Source: Nereocystis luetkeana (lineage: Eukaryota > Sar > Phaeophyceae > Laminariales > Laminariaceae). Taken from it: a stretch of DNA of 64,000 nucleotides. The stretch covers positions 12,963,580-13,027,579 of the forward strand of contig JARUPZ010000003.1 in the NCBI GenBank assembly GCA_031213475.1. The letters are read 5' to 3'. Under the pieces are notes generated by a model. That model was given only the letters and a program-made list of their open reading frames with translations, did no database searches and was not told where the DNA came from. Shown here in pieces: positions 45,101-52,182 of this stretch. Position 1 is the stretch's first letter. Every line of letters starts with the position of its first letter. The position numbers were made by a program, and so were the translations under genes.

Positions 45101-48060
45101 GGTAATAGCCTAGACGGTGCAGAGTTGCTACGGGTAACGGGCGGACCACGCCACAGAGACAAGGGTCGCGAGAGAAACCAACGGAGGCTAAAGCTCGCGT
45201 ACTGGACTGCTGCCGTGGGTGCGGACGCGAGCGAGCGGTTCCAAAGCCTTCCTGCGAGCGGGATGAAATAACCTCACCGCTGGGACGATGGGGGCGGGGT
45301 GTGTGGGGCGTGCGGTCCAGGAGAAGGAAAGTGACAAAAGCGGCAGCCACGAAATTATACGGACCTACGAATGCATTTGGTATACACGCAGCATTACACT
45401 GCTGTGTCGATCAACAACTGGCGCAGCAGTGAAGCTGCGCCTACCACTACCGCCGCGTTTGGAGCGTACTCGCTGCCAGCCAGGGTCTGCTTGTTTCTCC
45501 CTGTCGTTCCGAGCGTTGCGACGTCTTTCGCATCGCCCCACCGACTGCCAGTAAGCTACGTAAGCGCCAGCCGACCTGTCCCCAAAAAATGACCACCGAT
45601 GCCCGCGTGCGACGCTTCCCTGGGACCTTCCGATCCCGAAATGGTTCCAAACAACAACCGACGCCCGCGTAGGACGCCTCCCAGGGGCCTTCCGTCCGAA
45701 CAAGTAGGGCGTTGCGTGGTGACTGCCCTTCAGTGGTGCGATCTCTGTCTCTCGCATACACGGTACTTTTACTGTCCGTATGAAAAACCGTCACTCCACG
45801 GGCTCTTTTTAGTGACAAAAAAGTTAAAATTATAGCTCTACGTTGATCAGGATTTTTCCCCACAAAAATAAAACAATATCTAACTGGTGCACTATGTAGG
45901 TGATATCTACCATAGTTTGTCATGTGTACGCATGACCCTATCCGCTCGCGCGCTAAAACGAGTAACGCCACGATCTGCGTCGTCGAGAAGGCTAATTTTC
46001 ATAGGCGGCAACGGTTAACAGCAACGGGTGTCGCTTTCCATCCGCCAACAACAAGCGGTCGTGCCTGGGTCGGAGAAGTGGCCGACGTGCACGTCCATGG
46101 CCGCTGCGGAGCTCTTCGTTTCTGGGTCCGAAATCAGGAGCACCTGTATTATACACACCGTACGTAGGGGATTGAAAAAAACGTGCCGCGTTGGCGTGGT
46201 GGCAATAGTCCGTGTTGCACTTCGACCGGGGGAACGGCTGGGCCACTACAACAGTACACAACGTTCGGGCATCCGGTAACCCACTGTCATTAAGCTTTGG
46301 TGTAGCCGACGCGAACAAAAACAAACGCACACCAAAATCACTGCCTTTATGCGGCGGGAGCGAGGCTGAACAAAATGGTTTGAGCGGCGCCTTTCCTCGC
46401 CGAAACGGTTTGCCTCCATCGGCGTTACCTGCGTCACGGTAAGAAGGGAGCACAACGAGCGGTACGTTGCCGAGTGGACCCGGAATCGAAAAAAAAAGAG
46501 GCGTTCTACACGTGCTGCTGAGCCTGGACGACTTCCTGAGGAGAGTCGTTTTTGCTGCAACTTGTGTATGGTGTGTGTTTCGCGGAGTGTATGGGGGGTG
46601 TATTCATGTCATTCGTCGCCGTAGTCGTGTGACCATAGACCATCGTATGCCTAAAATTCCGGGACCGACCATGTCGGGTTTTCACCGACCAGGCAGGCAT
46701 TGCTTACACCAAAAGCGCGACCAGGCGGGCATTGCTTACACCAAAAGCACGAAGCGGGGGCACTCATCGCCCTTCTCAACTACAGAAAAAAACGGCTTTT
46801 AAGTACAAGCCGGTTGCCCCTGATACGTGGGTCGGGTGTAGGGGGGAGGAGATAACAAGGCGAGCGAGCGAGCGGCAATAATCGTCAGTTTGGACCTTTT
46901 AGGACCGCTACTCCTGTTTTGGGCACAAATGACTTGGAATTAGACTCAGATATAAACGTACAGTAAGTATTCATGTGCAGTGCAGCACAAAAAGGGTCAA
47001 CTCGTTTACTTCGACTTATCATATATCATACCGGTAATTGACTTTGTGGCGGCGGCCGATGTTGCGTTGCCAATATTGAGAAGAAAAAAAAACATTGACG
47101 CCTCACCTTCAGGCCGCTGGAAAGCTGTATCGCGCGGTAGCTTCTCGGGTCACTCGGGCTCTTTTCGACCTGTCGTCGCCGAACCACGGCGGCGGAACGT
47201 TGCGGGCAAGCGCGCGTTGGGTGTCAGCAAGGTCCCTCTCTCGCTGCAGGTTACCTCCGTCGGGGGACAAACGTGGCAGCCTCTACTTTGCGCGCAGGAG
47301 GCGGCTCGAGAGACAGGGCCCTCGTGCAGGCCTGATCGACTGCTGGGGACGCACGATGTTTCCGCCAATCGTTGCGTTTCTGTTGTGGTAGGACGCAGGC
47401 ATACACTGGGAGCAACCCTATCAGACCTGCTGAACTACAGGCTCGTTCATACCCACTGCTGTAGACACAGTCGGTTCGCCTGCTGTATTACGGCGTCGAT
47501 GCCTTCCGTAGTGTACAGTGATAGTACCAGTAGGCCGACATCTCGTGTAGGCCGACACCTAAGAAGGAAACCTGGTACAGCAGTAGGCCGTCGATACCTT
47601 CTTAGAGGTCGGTACCTACTGCTGTAACTCAGCAACAGCAGAAGGTCGAGAATTCCTCTCTGTGGGCTGAGAAAAATAGGCAAGGTGTAACACGACAACG
47701 TCACAAACGACGAACGAGAAGGGTCTGCAGCCGGGATATATACGATCGTCAACGGGGTCAATAGTTAGTCCACAGGACAGGACCATATACAACCTAGAGT
47801 ATCCGCCGGGACCGCCATCAATGGCGATCTCGCGATCTCGCAATCTCACCACCTCATCCCGTCTACCCATCCACAAGCTACCTCCTCACCTCGCCAAAAA
47901 CGCCGGCCTTCGACCCCCCCGCGCGCCCGTCCACCCCCCCCCCCGCCGCCGTGCTAGACTTCGCCACCACCCCCCACGCCAAAGCCGCAGCCCCCGCAGC
48001 TCCGAGGGTGCTGAAAAACGACTGTCGAGTTACGCCGCATTTCTCATTCTCGGAACCCAT
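21004..48060 (-). CDS. IDE: Insulin-degrading enzyme-like zinc metallopeptidase (M16A), 22 exons, whole gene
   Basis: Insulysin-family peptidase. Family members degrade short amyloidogenic and signal peptides inside a closed two-half chamber. Spliced by hand from 22 exons (listed separately): 3,090 nt, about 1,029 residues, against 1,019 in human IDE. Seen in the sequence: inverted zinc motif HFCEH (H112, E115, H116), third zinc ligand E193 in the NAIDAEN segment, the GHEGPGS segment, [14 protein letters not shown], and the C-terminal LRTQQQLGY segment whose R855 and Y862 match human R824 and Y831. At most junctions the spacing equals the human protein residue for residue, which supports the splice choices. 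Residues about 17-33 are hydrophobic (Ala/Gly/Leu-rich), suggesting a membrane anchor or targeting signal; the C-terminus (RPRLS) is not a PTS1 peroxisome signal. Introns 3, 4 and 6 have GC donors. Start uncertain: in-frame Mets also at 48,156 and 48,459. No frameshift or stop seen, so it is probably functional. Confidence 0.93.
21861..21926 (+). mobile_element. Family C' repeat, copy 2
   Basis: Same sequence after a G tract of about 19, downstream of the TAG of IDE exon 22 in plus coordinates, inside IDE intron 21. Confidence 0.72.
22357..22533 (-). CDS. IDE: IDE exon 21
   Basis: 58 codons: [39 protein letters not shown]; matches [20 protein letters not shown] and QQYNFDR. Acceptor GTCGCAG|GGA, donor GACAG|GTGCAC, phase 2. 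Confidence 0.93.
22692..22790. repeat. CAG/CAA-rich tract, IDE intron 20
   Basis: ACAGCAGCAACAGCAGCAGC followed by mixed CAR units, on the strand opposite to IDE. Between exons 20 and 21. Confidence 0.85.
23257..23376 (-). CDS. IDE: IDE exon 20
   Basis: 39 codons: [19 protein letters not shown] and [16 protein letters not shown], matching RFIIQSEKPPHYLESR. Acceptor ATGCTAAG|CTT, donor CTCAG|GTGTGC, phase 2. Confidence 0.9.
23951..23987 (+). mobile_element. Family C' repeat, copy 3 (partial)
   Basis: CTGCTCATTTGTTGCTCGCC and TAGTCATTTGACCAT after a G tract; nested in a family D end (ACACACCCCGG before, GGGGTGTGCATTTTCAA after). Confidence 0.65.
24214..24356 (-). CDS. IDE: IDE exon 19, substrate-binding Arg/Tyr
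   Basis: 47 codons with [20 protein letters not shown], the best conserved segment of the C-terminal half. Its Arg and Tyr correspond to human R824 and Y831, which complete the active site when the chamber closes. Acceptor CTTGCAG|GTG, donor GTTAG|GTATGG, phase 2. Confidence 0.95.
24763..24934 (-). CDS. IDE: IDE exon 18
   Basis: 57 codons: [42 protein letters not shown]. Aligns with the last repeat's first strands (QQRNEVHNNCGIEIYYQ). The loop before it is a few residues shorter than in human. Acceptor CGAGCAG|GTA, donor TTCCAG|GTTAGG, phase 0. Confidence 0.88.
25722..25859 (-). CDS. IDE: IDE exon 17
   Basis: 45 codons ending [14 protein letters not shown], which corresponds to IEALLHGNITKQAAL. 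Acceptor CGGTCAG|TTT, donor CCCAG|GTGAAG, phase 2. Confidence 0.9.
26884..26969 (-). CDS. IDE: IDE exon 16
   Basis: 28 codons with [15 protein letters not shown], the QPxQHA signature. Joined to exon 15 the spacing from FER to QHAM is 25 residues, identical to human. Acceptor ACGCAG|GTT, donor CCCCG|GTGAGG, phase 2. Confidence 0.92.
27284..27386. mobile_element. Family A MITE, copy 15 (IDE intron 15)
   Basis: Ends TACGGAGGACCATAG and CTATGGTCCCCCGTA; GTTAA/TTAAC arm type. Confidence 0.86.
27887..28048 (-). CDS. IDE: IDE exon 15
   Basis: 54 codons: [19 protein letters not shown], the [11 protein letters not shown] segment and FERLRDV. Matches AELAGLSYDLQNT and the GYNDKQP helix of the C-terminal half. 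Acceptor AACGCAG|ATG, donor GACGTG|GTGGGT, phase 0. Confidence 0.92.
28859..28925. repeat. Tandem repeat, about 22 bp x 3
   Basis: CGTGGTCCGNACTTCGATTCG-type units, in IDE intron 14. Confidence 0.9.
29111..29272 (-). CDS. IDE: IDE exon 14
   Basis: 54 codons: [24 protein letters not shown], then LNEYTYDAQ, matching WFKQDDKFFLPK, FEFFSPFAYVDP and LNEYAYAAE. Acceptor GAACAG|GTG, donor GCGCAG|GTGAAC, phase 0. Confidence 0.92.
30171..30496. repeat. Tandem duplication, about 170 bp x 2, IDE intron 13
   Basis: Both units read CCCACACACAG, TTCAGTTTTCCATA, GAGCGTACGCCGTGTTCCTC, TTTGGCGGGGAGGGAAGC and end in a CTCGGTTTAT/CTCGGTTTTT block. Confidence 0.93.
30655..30812. repeat. Minisatellite, about 20-bp unit, IDE intron 13
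   Basis: About eight degenerate units of GGGTGATAGCACCCCCTGAG type, ending 50 bp before the exon 13 donor. Confidence 0.88.
30864..31058 (-). CDS. IDE: IDE exon 13, inter-domain linker
   Basis: 65 codons, [15 protein letters not shown] through [14 protein letters not shown] to NLQDAGVWQ. This is the LP-x-NxFIPxxF region that leads into the linker between the two halves. Acceptor ATACTAAG|GTT, donor TGGCAG|GTAAGA, phase 0. Confidence 0.9.
31165..31230 (+). mobile_element. Family C' repeat, copy 4
   Basis: CGTACTCATTTGTTGCTTGC to CCCTTTCGGGACGGAGCG, between two G tracts, followed 30 bp on by a family C fragment. Confidence 0.72.
31262..31316 (+). mobile_element. Family C repeat, copy 3 (partial)
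   Basis: ACACATGTCATGCGTGGCC and CCATAGACGGTCGCATG directly after a G tract of about 24, in IDE intron 12. Confidence 0.65.
31591..31762 (-). CDS. IDE: IDE exon 12
   Basis: Begins [20 protein letters not shown] and ends with EKWYGTRYQ. The upstream AG (ACAACAG|CGG) was preferred over the nearer GATTGCAG because only it keeps phase 2 and gives the same 23-residue spacing to LRP as human IDE. Donor CTACCAG|GTTAGT. Confidence 0.9.
32247..32476 (-). CDS. IDE: IDE exon 11
   Basis: 76 codons: [28 protein letters not shown], then DYSPEMAL. This matches the long helical part of repeat 2 (VDLTEEGL, FRFKDKERP, YYPLEEVL in human). Acceptor GTGCACAG|ATC, donor CTCAG|GTGAAC, phase 2. Confidence 0.93.
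32652..32872. repeat. CTG/CTA-rich tract, IDE intron 10
   Basis: Several blocks of CTGCTACTG units over 220 bp, upstream of exon 11 on the sense strand. Confidence 0.85.
34279..34386 (-). CDS. IDE: IDE exon 10
   Basis: 36 codons starting [13 protein letters not shown], an M16A hallmark that follows (G)SLL without a gap. Ends STDDFNIYE at GAG|GTGAGC. Acceptor CGCGAAG|GGG, phase 0. Confidence 0.93.
34474..34543 (+). mobile_element. Family C' repeat, copy 5 (IDE intron 9)
   Basis: CGTACTTGTTTGTTGCTTGC, CCATTGACCGACGCACCCCC, TTCGAGACGGAGCGG; a T run replaces the middle. Confidence 0.68.
35279..35383 (-). CDS. IDE: IDE exon 9
   Basis: 35 codons, [17 protein letters not shown] to FTYIGSLL, the start of the second M16 repeat. 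Acceptor TCGGCAG|GAA, donor CTCCTG|GTGAGG, phase 0. Confidence 0.9.
35578..35696. repeat. TGCTAC hexamer microsatellite, IDE intron 8
   Basis: Almost uninterrupted CTACTG/CTACCG units, about 120 bp, starting about 195 bp upstream of exon 9 on the sense strand. Confidence 0.92.
36109..36212. mobile_element. Family B element, copy 6 (IDE intron 8)
   Basis: Arms CCTTTTAGGACTGCAGCCCC and CGGGACTGCAGTCCTAAAGG; the right half has a small internal duplication (GTCCCCAATAGTCCCC). Confidence 0.82.
36251..36351. mobile_element. Family A MITE, copy 16 (IDE intron 8)
   Basis: Ends AACGGGGGCCACAG and CTATGGTCCCCCGTA; arms GTTAATAGA/CCTATTAAC; followed by ATAGT. Lies between two family B copies. Confidence 0.85.
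36457..36551. mobile_element. Family B element, copy 7 (IDE intron 8)
   Basis: Arms GACCCTTTTAGGACAGCAG and CTGCAGTCCGAACAAAGGGTC; the outer GACCC/GGGTC is specific to this copy and still paired. Confidence 0.8.
36692..36803. mobile_element. Variant palindromic MITE related to family A
   Basis: Same TACGGGGGG and CCCCCCGTA ends and a GGTTT core, but arms read ATACACTAATCAG and CTGATTAATC-like instead of CATAGTAAATAGG. Its arms again match each other: GATACACTAATCAGACC against GGTTTGATTAATCTATC. Confidence 0.65.
36807..36908. mobile_element. Family A MITE, copy 17 (IDE intron 8)
   Basis: Ends TACGGGGGACCACAG and CTATGGTCCCCCGT; preceded by ACTAT and placed directly after the variant element. 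Confidence 0.85.
37678..37876 (-). CDS. IDE: IDE exon 8
   Basis: Encodes [20 protein letters not shown] through [10 protein letters not shown]: the end of the first M16 repeat, matching [20 protein letters not shown]. Acceptor GCGCAG|GTAC, donor GTCCAG|GTCAGC, phase 0. Confidence 0.93.
39045..39205. repeat. Inverted pentanucleotide array, IDE intron 7
   Basis: GGTCGGGTCGGGCC-type units, a middle with GATGTTTTGAAGACCTCC, then GCCCGACCCGACCCGACCC. The middle spacer resembles those at 8.69 and 40.44 kb. Confidence 0.8.
39520..39792. repeat. Degenerate tandem repeat, 60-90 bp units, IDE intron 7
   Basis: Units marked by GAGGCATGCCCTAT, CAGGCGGCCGCGTAA and AACTCGCTTTGCTCG, four times with drift. 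Confidence 0.75.
39857..39973 (-). CDS. IDE: IDE exon 7
   Basis: Encodes [18 protein letters not shown] followed by [10 protein letters not shown], the conserved loop after the zinc domain helix. Acceptor TCCACAG|GGC, donor GACAC|GTGAGA (phase 2). Confidence 0.92.
40378..40512. repeat. Inverted pentanucleotide array, IDE intron 6
   Basis: AATCTCACGGGTCGGGTCGG, spacer GAGGTTTTCGAAGTC, then CGACCCGACCCGACCCGCGA and GGTTTGACCC. Confidence 0.8.
40918..41020. mobile_element. Family A MITE, copy 18 (IDE intron 6)
   Basis: Arms GTTAACAGG/CCTGTTAAC, the third matched arm type; right end CTATAGCCCCCCGTA; followed by ATAGTG. Confidence 0.86.
41588..41691 (-). CDS. IDE: IDE exon 6, third zinc ligand, GC donor
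   Basis: Encodes [20 protein letters not shown] and YQLEKL. The Glu of AEN matches the third zinc ligand (human E189). Acceptor GGAAAG|TTT. Donor CTCAG|GCAAGG is the third GC donor of this gene (phase 2) and joins to [10 protein letters not shown] with exact family spacing. Confidence 0.9.
41770..41855 (+). mobile_element. Family C repeat, copy 4
   Basis: TACTCCTGTCATGCGTGGCC, ATCATAGACCCGCGCATCCC, GGGACGGGGCACGTCAGGG; preceded by interrupted G tracts. Lies in IDE intron 5 (exon 6 begins 80 bp downstream in the sense direction). Confidence 0.72.
43574..43715 (-). CDS. IDE: IDE exon 5
   Basis: Encodes [16 protein letters not shown] and, further on, [15 protein letters not shown], typical of the M16A active-site domain. 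Acceptor GGCTACAG|C (phase 2 entry), donor CCGCAG|GTCGGT, phase 0. The hexamer array at 43.8-44.2 kb lies about 110 bp upstream of this exon on the sense strand. Confidence 0.92.
43826..44206. repeat. GGGTAA hexamer array, about 380 bp, IDE intron 4
   Basis: Over 60 tandem units of GGGTAA interrupted at intervals by GGGTAGGAGTAA. Close to but not the canonical TTAGGG telomere unit (this is CCCTTA on the other strand). On the gene's sense strand it is a pyrimidine-rich CCCTTA tract upstream of the exon 5 acceptor. Confidence 0.95.
44454..44572. mobile_element. Family A MITE, copy 19 (IDE intron 4)
   Basis: Left end TACGGGGCACCATAG; right end decayed (TTATGGTTCACCGGA). Contains an internal TACCAGGTACC insertion relative to other copies. 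Confidence 0.8.
44587..44653. repeat. Degenerate GGGTTA tract
   Basis: Irregular GGGGTTAGGG, GGGTTAAGGC, GGGGTTAGCG units; reads as a decayed telomere-like tract, 380 bp from the hexamer array. Confidence 0.6.
44898..44973 (-). CDS. IDE: IDE exon 4, zinc-binding HFCEH, GC donor
   Basis: Carries [20 protein letters not shown]: the inverted HxxEH zinc motif with catalytic Glu. Acceptor GTGCCAG|AC. Donor ACTAG|GCAAGT is a GC donor with an otherwise perfect consensus; using it gives PDETSYSTFL at the junction, the same length as human PKENEYSQFL. A GT donor a few bases on (GGCAA|GTGGGG) would leave the wrong phase. Confidence 0.92.
46065..46143 (-). CDS. IDE: IDE exon 3, GC donor
   Basis: Encodes [20 protein letters not shown] followed by GHFSDP, aligning with the first beta strands of the M16 domain. 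Acceptor ATAATACAG|GTG. The only junction that keeps frame and family spacing is CCCAG|GCACGA, a GC donor (phase 1). It joins exon 4 to give [12 protein letters not shown], the same length as the human segment. Confidence 0.88.
46598..46712 (+). mobile_element. Family C repeat, copy 5 (IDE intron 2)
   Basis: TATTCATGTCATTCGTCGCC, GTGACCATAGACCATCG, GACCATGTCGGGTTTTCACC, GACCAGGCAGGCATTGC. The last 20-bp part is duplicated just downstream. Confidence 0.72.
46895..46947. mobile_element. Family B element, left half (IDE intron 2)
   Basis: CCTTTTAGGACCGCTACTCC then TTTTGGGCACAAATGACTTG; no right arm follows. Confidence 0.6.
47107..47169 (-). CDS. IDE: IDE exon 2
   Basis: 21 codons, residues 58-78, containing [10 protein letters not shown] and LSSGLK, which match the IDE start region (KSPND-REYRGLELANGIK type). 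Acceptor GACGACAG|GTC, donor AAG|GTGAGG, phase 0 on both sides. Confidence 0.9.
47890..48060 (-). CDS. IDE: IDE exon 1 (N-terminus)
   Basis: Encodes residues 1-57 and ends GVFGE at donor GAG|GTGAGG, phase 0. I chose the Met at 48,060 because its context (A at -3, G at +4) is strong and it sits just before the hydrophobic stretch with [15 protein letters not shown]. The frame stays open to 48,459 through a Ser/Thr-rich tract made by a CTG/GTG-type repeat, so the exon may be longer, with starts possible at 48,156 or 48,459. No family homology is expected in this part. Confidence 0.6.
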
Positions 48061-48157
48061 CGTACTCGCACTCGGAAAAATAACATCATGTTCCTTTTTG
48101 TCGGTGCGTCGTTCTTCGTCGCGAGGCTTGTCAGAAGTAGAACCGGACTGGGTCATG

Positions 48158-48305
48158 CTGCCGCTGCTGCTGCTCCTGCTGCTGCTGCGCTGCGGGGGGC
48201 GTCGTTGCCAACTGGTCCAGGGAGTGCCAAGTGCTTGCCTGGTGCTGCTGGTGCTGGTGGTGCTGGTGGTGGTGGTGGTGGTGCTGCTGCTGCTGCTGCT
48301 ACCGC
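48158..48305. repeat. GCTG/GGTGCT repeat at the IDE 5' end
   Basis: GCCGCTGCTGCTGCTCCTGC and GTGCTGGTGGTGCTGGTGG runs. In the IDE frame it would code the Ser/Thr-rich stretch upstream of the chosen start. Confidence 0.9.
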
Positions 48306-50418
48306 TGGTTCGTGTTGACGGTCTTACCGCCGGAAGTTGGAAGGTATTAGAATCTGCCAAGTTTGGGTCAGAGGGTCCGCGGGGTGAGCTCTGTTCGTTG
48401 CAGCTGTAGACTATTAATAACACACTGCTGTACTTGGAAGTGGACCGCGAAATACGCAAGATACCAGACGAAACTTACAGCCCACCCCCTCTCGGACGAA
48501 GTTTCCAAGTTTCTTATCTGGGCAGCGAGGATAGTGCAAGGACCGGAAGATGCGTCCATGTCATGATCCCGACGAAAAATTTCAAATGTAGACGAGACGT
48601 ATTACGCAGCTTGCAAAGTTGAGTATCAACTATTACGAAGGACCAAATATTGTTGGTAAAAACAGCGAAATATAGAGGTTTTTGTGTGCATCGTAGGTCC
48701 TATTGACCATGTTCCTCCGTAATACCTGGTAAATAATCAGTCGAACTCACAGCTGACGTATTTCATCATTTTAATTTTATTTTTTTGAAGTAACCGTTTT
48801 CGTCGCAGTCGTTGTGCGCAACCCTACTGCTGTAGTGCTACTAACAGTAGTAGAGCACATCGCCTCGCGGAAACTCATACCAGCGGGTGTGTGATCAGCG
48901 GTACCTGGGTACCATCCTGAACGAAAATGTAAACACCGTTCGGTATCTATATTTGAGTACCAACGGTGCTTACATTTCCGCCCAGTGTGGTGCCTGCTGT
49001 AGTATCATACCTGGTACGTTCAGTTCAAACGTTGAGTCAGCAAGCGGATACAAACAGTACTGGTACAGCAGTACGAGCTACAGGTAGACCTCGAAGGGAG
49101 GGTTGTTGTCGACAAGCAGCGTCTCTACAAGCACACCCACCCTGTCTGCACAGCATAACGCAGGGTAAACAAAAGCGTTAGAGATGAAACGCAATCCGCT
49201 TCGGCGCACTCGAGATCAAGGGAGTAGCAGCAATCGCTCAAGCTGGGGGCCTCCGTACGTAGATTACGCATGTTTAGCTACTCAGTACTGTTGACCGATA
49301 TTCGTACAGAAAATCTACTGAATAGAATCGACAGTTGCGACAGCCGACATTTTCCGCGCTTGACGGGTCTGTACCTTGGAAAAGCAGCAGCACTTGAACA
49401 ACCGCAAACACTCTCCGCATCGTGCTTCAACCGAGTGGCTGAAGGCCGCAGTAAGTTCAACTGGAGATGTGGTGTTACCACCCCAACTCGGTCAGTGCTC
49501 GTACGAGGTACAGCTACGAAAGCACGCAGAGTAAAAATGGAGTTCAATTGGTTCTGGAGGCGTTTTAGAGCGGGTGAAGTGAAGCAACATCCCCGTGACA
49601 CGAAGATACGGAAAGAATAGGCAAAACAGGTGCTCATACGCGCATACCGCCAGTTTGTACACATATTACCGTAATAGGTAGTCTACAGTAATGTACTTTA
49701 GTACACCACCATACTACAGGTGCCTCGGGTACGTACGAAAACGTCACCTCCCCGCCTTTTTTGCTGCAGCGGACCTTAAACTGCTGGGATCGTACTCTTC
49801 TACATCACATTTCCTGTTACAAAATCCAGTACGTCGTATCATATCGGAAGAAAAACAACGCCGAGCGAAAAAAACGTAGGTCTGCCTGTGTGTGCAGCTG
49901 TGGATTGTGTGGTGTATGACGCCTTTTTCGGCGACATTTTCGCCCCACCGCCCCCCCCCGCTCCACTTCGCTGGAAATGTGGCAGCTTCTCGGTTTTGGA
50001 CGTGTTCTTTCATAGATCATATTAATCAGGTCTCCCCTCTTTCCTTTCCCCCTATCTATTCAGTGTTGACGTTCCTTCAGGAGGTCTCGTGGCCTCGTAG
50101 GTCGCAAATTGCGTACGAACGTTGAGCAGAGGTAGTACTGTAGGTGTTAAGGTCTTAGTCCGTTGGGCTAAAGGTAAAAGGTTAACCGATCGTCTACCCA
50201 ATCTAAGCCTCATGCATAACATAGGTGTGGGAATGGGGTTTAAGGAACCACATGTTATCTGAAGCACTAAAACGGACAGTACAACAGCAGTATCTTCGTA
50301 TATTTTCGTATCCGTATCGGTTGTCGGTCGGATCGAGATTCGGCGTCGGGGATCGGGACCGAGGATCGAGGATCGGGTACAGCGGGGGCCCGCTTGTTCA
50401 GTAATGGACTATGTTTTT
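48160..50418. other. Upstream flank of IDE, no gene seen
   Basis: Includes the presumed IDE promoter and 5' leader. I see no clear TATA box or initiator that can be defended. Family A copy 20 and two TACCTGGTA motifs (48,723 and 49,011) lie here. Confidence 0.5.
48634..48722. mobile_element. Family A MITE, copy 20 (left arm deleted)
   Basis: TACGAAGGACC runs straight into AAATATTGTTGG, losing the CATAGTAAATAGG part; right end CATGTTCCTCCGTA. Confidence 0.78.
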
Positions 50419-50957
50419 GATAGTAGAACCGGAGTATCGTGGTAAGGGAATGGAATGCAAGAACTGGCTCGGAGGACAGCTTCTCTAGTTCAGGAAACTT
50501 ATTATTTTCGCTGTCGTATTATTGCCGTTTATGATGAGAGAAAAGGTGCAGTTTGAGAGTATTCGATAGGGGCTTGAGTTATCTTGCTATCTTCCATTAA
50601 CCCGCTAGACGGGTAAACGCACCTGCCCGTTGCCCGAGGAACTTTTCTCGGACGCTGGCCTACTCTTCTCCTAACGGCGCTCCTAACCAAAGGAATAGCC
50701 AAACCCTAGGATACTTCTGTAGTCTATCTACTTAGCCAATTCTACGGGCCATCCTGTCTTTAAAGGGAGGTCTGTCCAAGGAGCATTCCTTGTGTCCTCA
50801 CGAAAGCCATAATACTACTACTGGCTGTCTTATCTACCGACAGAAACTTCAGAGCCCCAGGAGTACTCTTGGGGTATTCAGGGCTCTGACACTGCGGACT
50901 ACCAGTATCTCATAACCACTTCTATAGGCCGATATGATATCGTATCACATTAGCCCA
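50419..50957 (+). mobile_element. LTR-like repeat, left copy
   Basis: About 540 bp, from TGATAGTAGAACCGGAG to ATATCGTATCACA. Shares many blocks in the same order with the copy at 58,905: CGTATTATT, GATGAGAGAA, CCGAGGAACTT, GAAACTTCAGA, CCACTTCTATAG, ATATCATATCACA. Begins TG and ends CA. The next 35 bp (TAGCCCACCCTGG, GCCGTATATGCAGA) resemble the sequence after the left terminal repeat of the 57.35-kb element. Confidence 0.6.
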
Positions 50958-52182
50958 CCCTGGATAGCCGTATATGCAGACCACACTACGGTCAATGGGT
51001 AATAACGGAGTTCATCCGAAAAAGACCGGCAAGGGAGGTCGAAGATGCGGCTATTCGAAACAACAAAAATGAGGCGAAATATTTCCCCACACCTCGTAGT
51101 GAGTCCTAGGGGTTACGGACAGTGTTATTGTCAGAAACCCCCGCTGGAAGAGGGGCCGAACAGAAAAGGCCGGGGGCCGAAACGAAGGCAACAAGAAACA
51201 CTAGGGCAACATCAAACACCAGAACTAACGCAGAAGAAGGATGTGAAGACCCTATGTGGAATGAAAGGAGACACCATGACAAATGCAGAAAGGAGAAGGC
51301 GGAACTCAGGATGACAAGGGATACCAAGACAAATGCAGAAGCAGAAGGCGGATATTGCCTTATGCGTGGGGGCTCTTGGGTCCGGGGCCTTGTCGGGTCC
51401 GGAGGTGTACGAGAGTACGGTAGATCATCGAATCATGGCGGATACGATGAGAGCACGCAAACGGAAAACCACACGAAGTACAGAGAACGGACGGGGGCAC
51501 GACAGGAACGCCATACACGTTCCTGGAACTATGGCCGAGGGCCTGAAAGCGGAGTGAACAATGTTCTTCTCTTGAGTGGTGAAGTCATAGTGGGAACAAC
51601 ACGAGCAAACGGAGTAAGGTAACCCAACCAGAAACAAAACGGCCAAGAGATCGTCAATGTGCCACTCGAATGGGCAGGTCTGAGGCGTGAAGCTCGACGT
51701 GGTCAACCGCATGTGTCCCCACAGCTCAACATGCAGATGCTCTACTTATTATGGCGGTTATATCGTAGCCGGATCGTTCGCCACGAAGTAGGGGAACGCA
51801 TAGGACACTTGTTGGAGACGCGAAGGCAGAACGTGTTCGATGTGTGGTGTGTATGTAGTACCGGCCACCTTAAGTGCGTTTTCCCGGCCATGGCCTTACG
51901 CCGCCCTGTCCAGACCGCAAGGAGTGAAAATCGGTACTTACTCTGTGATGGCGGTGGGGGGAAGGTGGAGTCATTCGACCCCCTGCTTCTGCGTGCGAAG
52001 CGCCGTCTAATCCGGGTCTTATCCGAAGCATTATCCAAAGCGTCACTTAATTCCAGCTATGTAACCCATAATCCCATGGATTTCCGTTGAGCTTTCGTAC
52101 ACAGTATCCCCTTGGGAATTCCATGGGAACTGCATAAGACTTCCGTGGGATTTCTATGGGAAATTGTGGAACTCCCATCTAG

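Noticed and set aside
47878..48318. Plus-strand ORFs rich in Pro, Ala and Val opposite IDE exon 1
   Set aside because: Antisense shadows of the IDE N-terminal exon and its CTG/GTG repeat.
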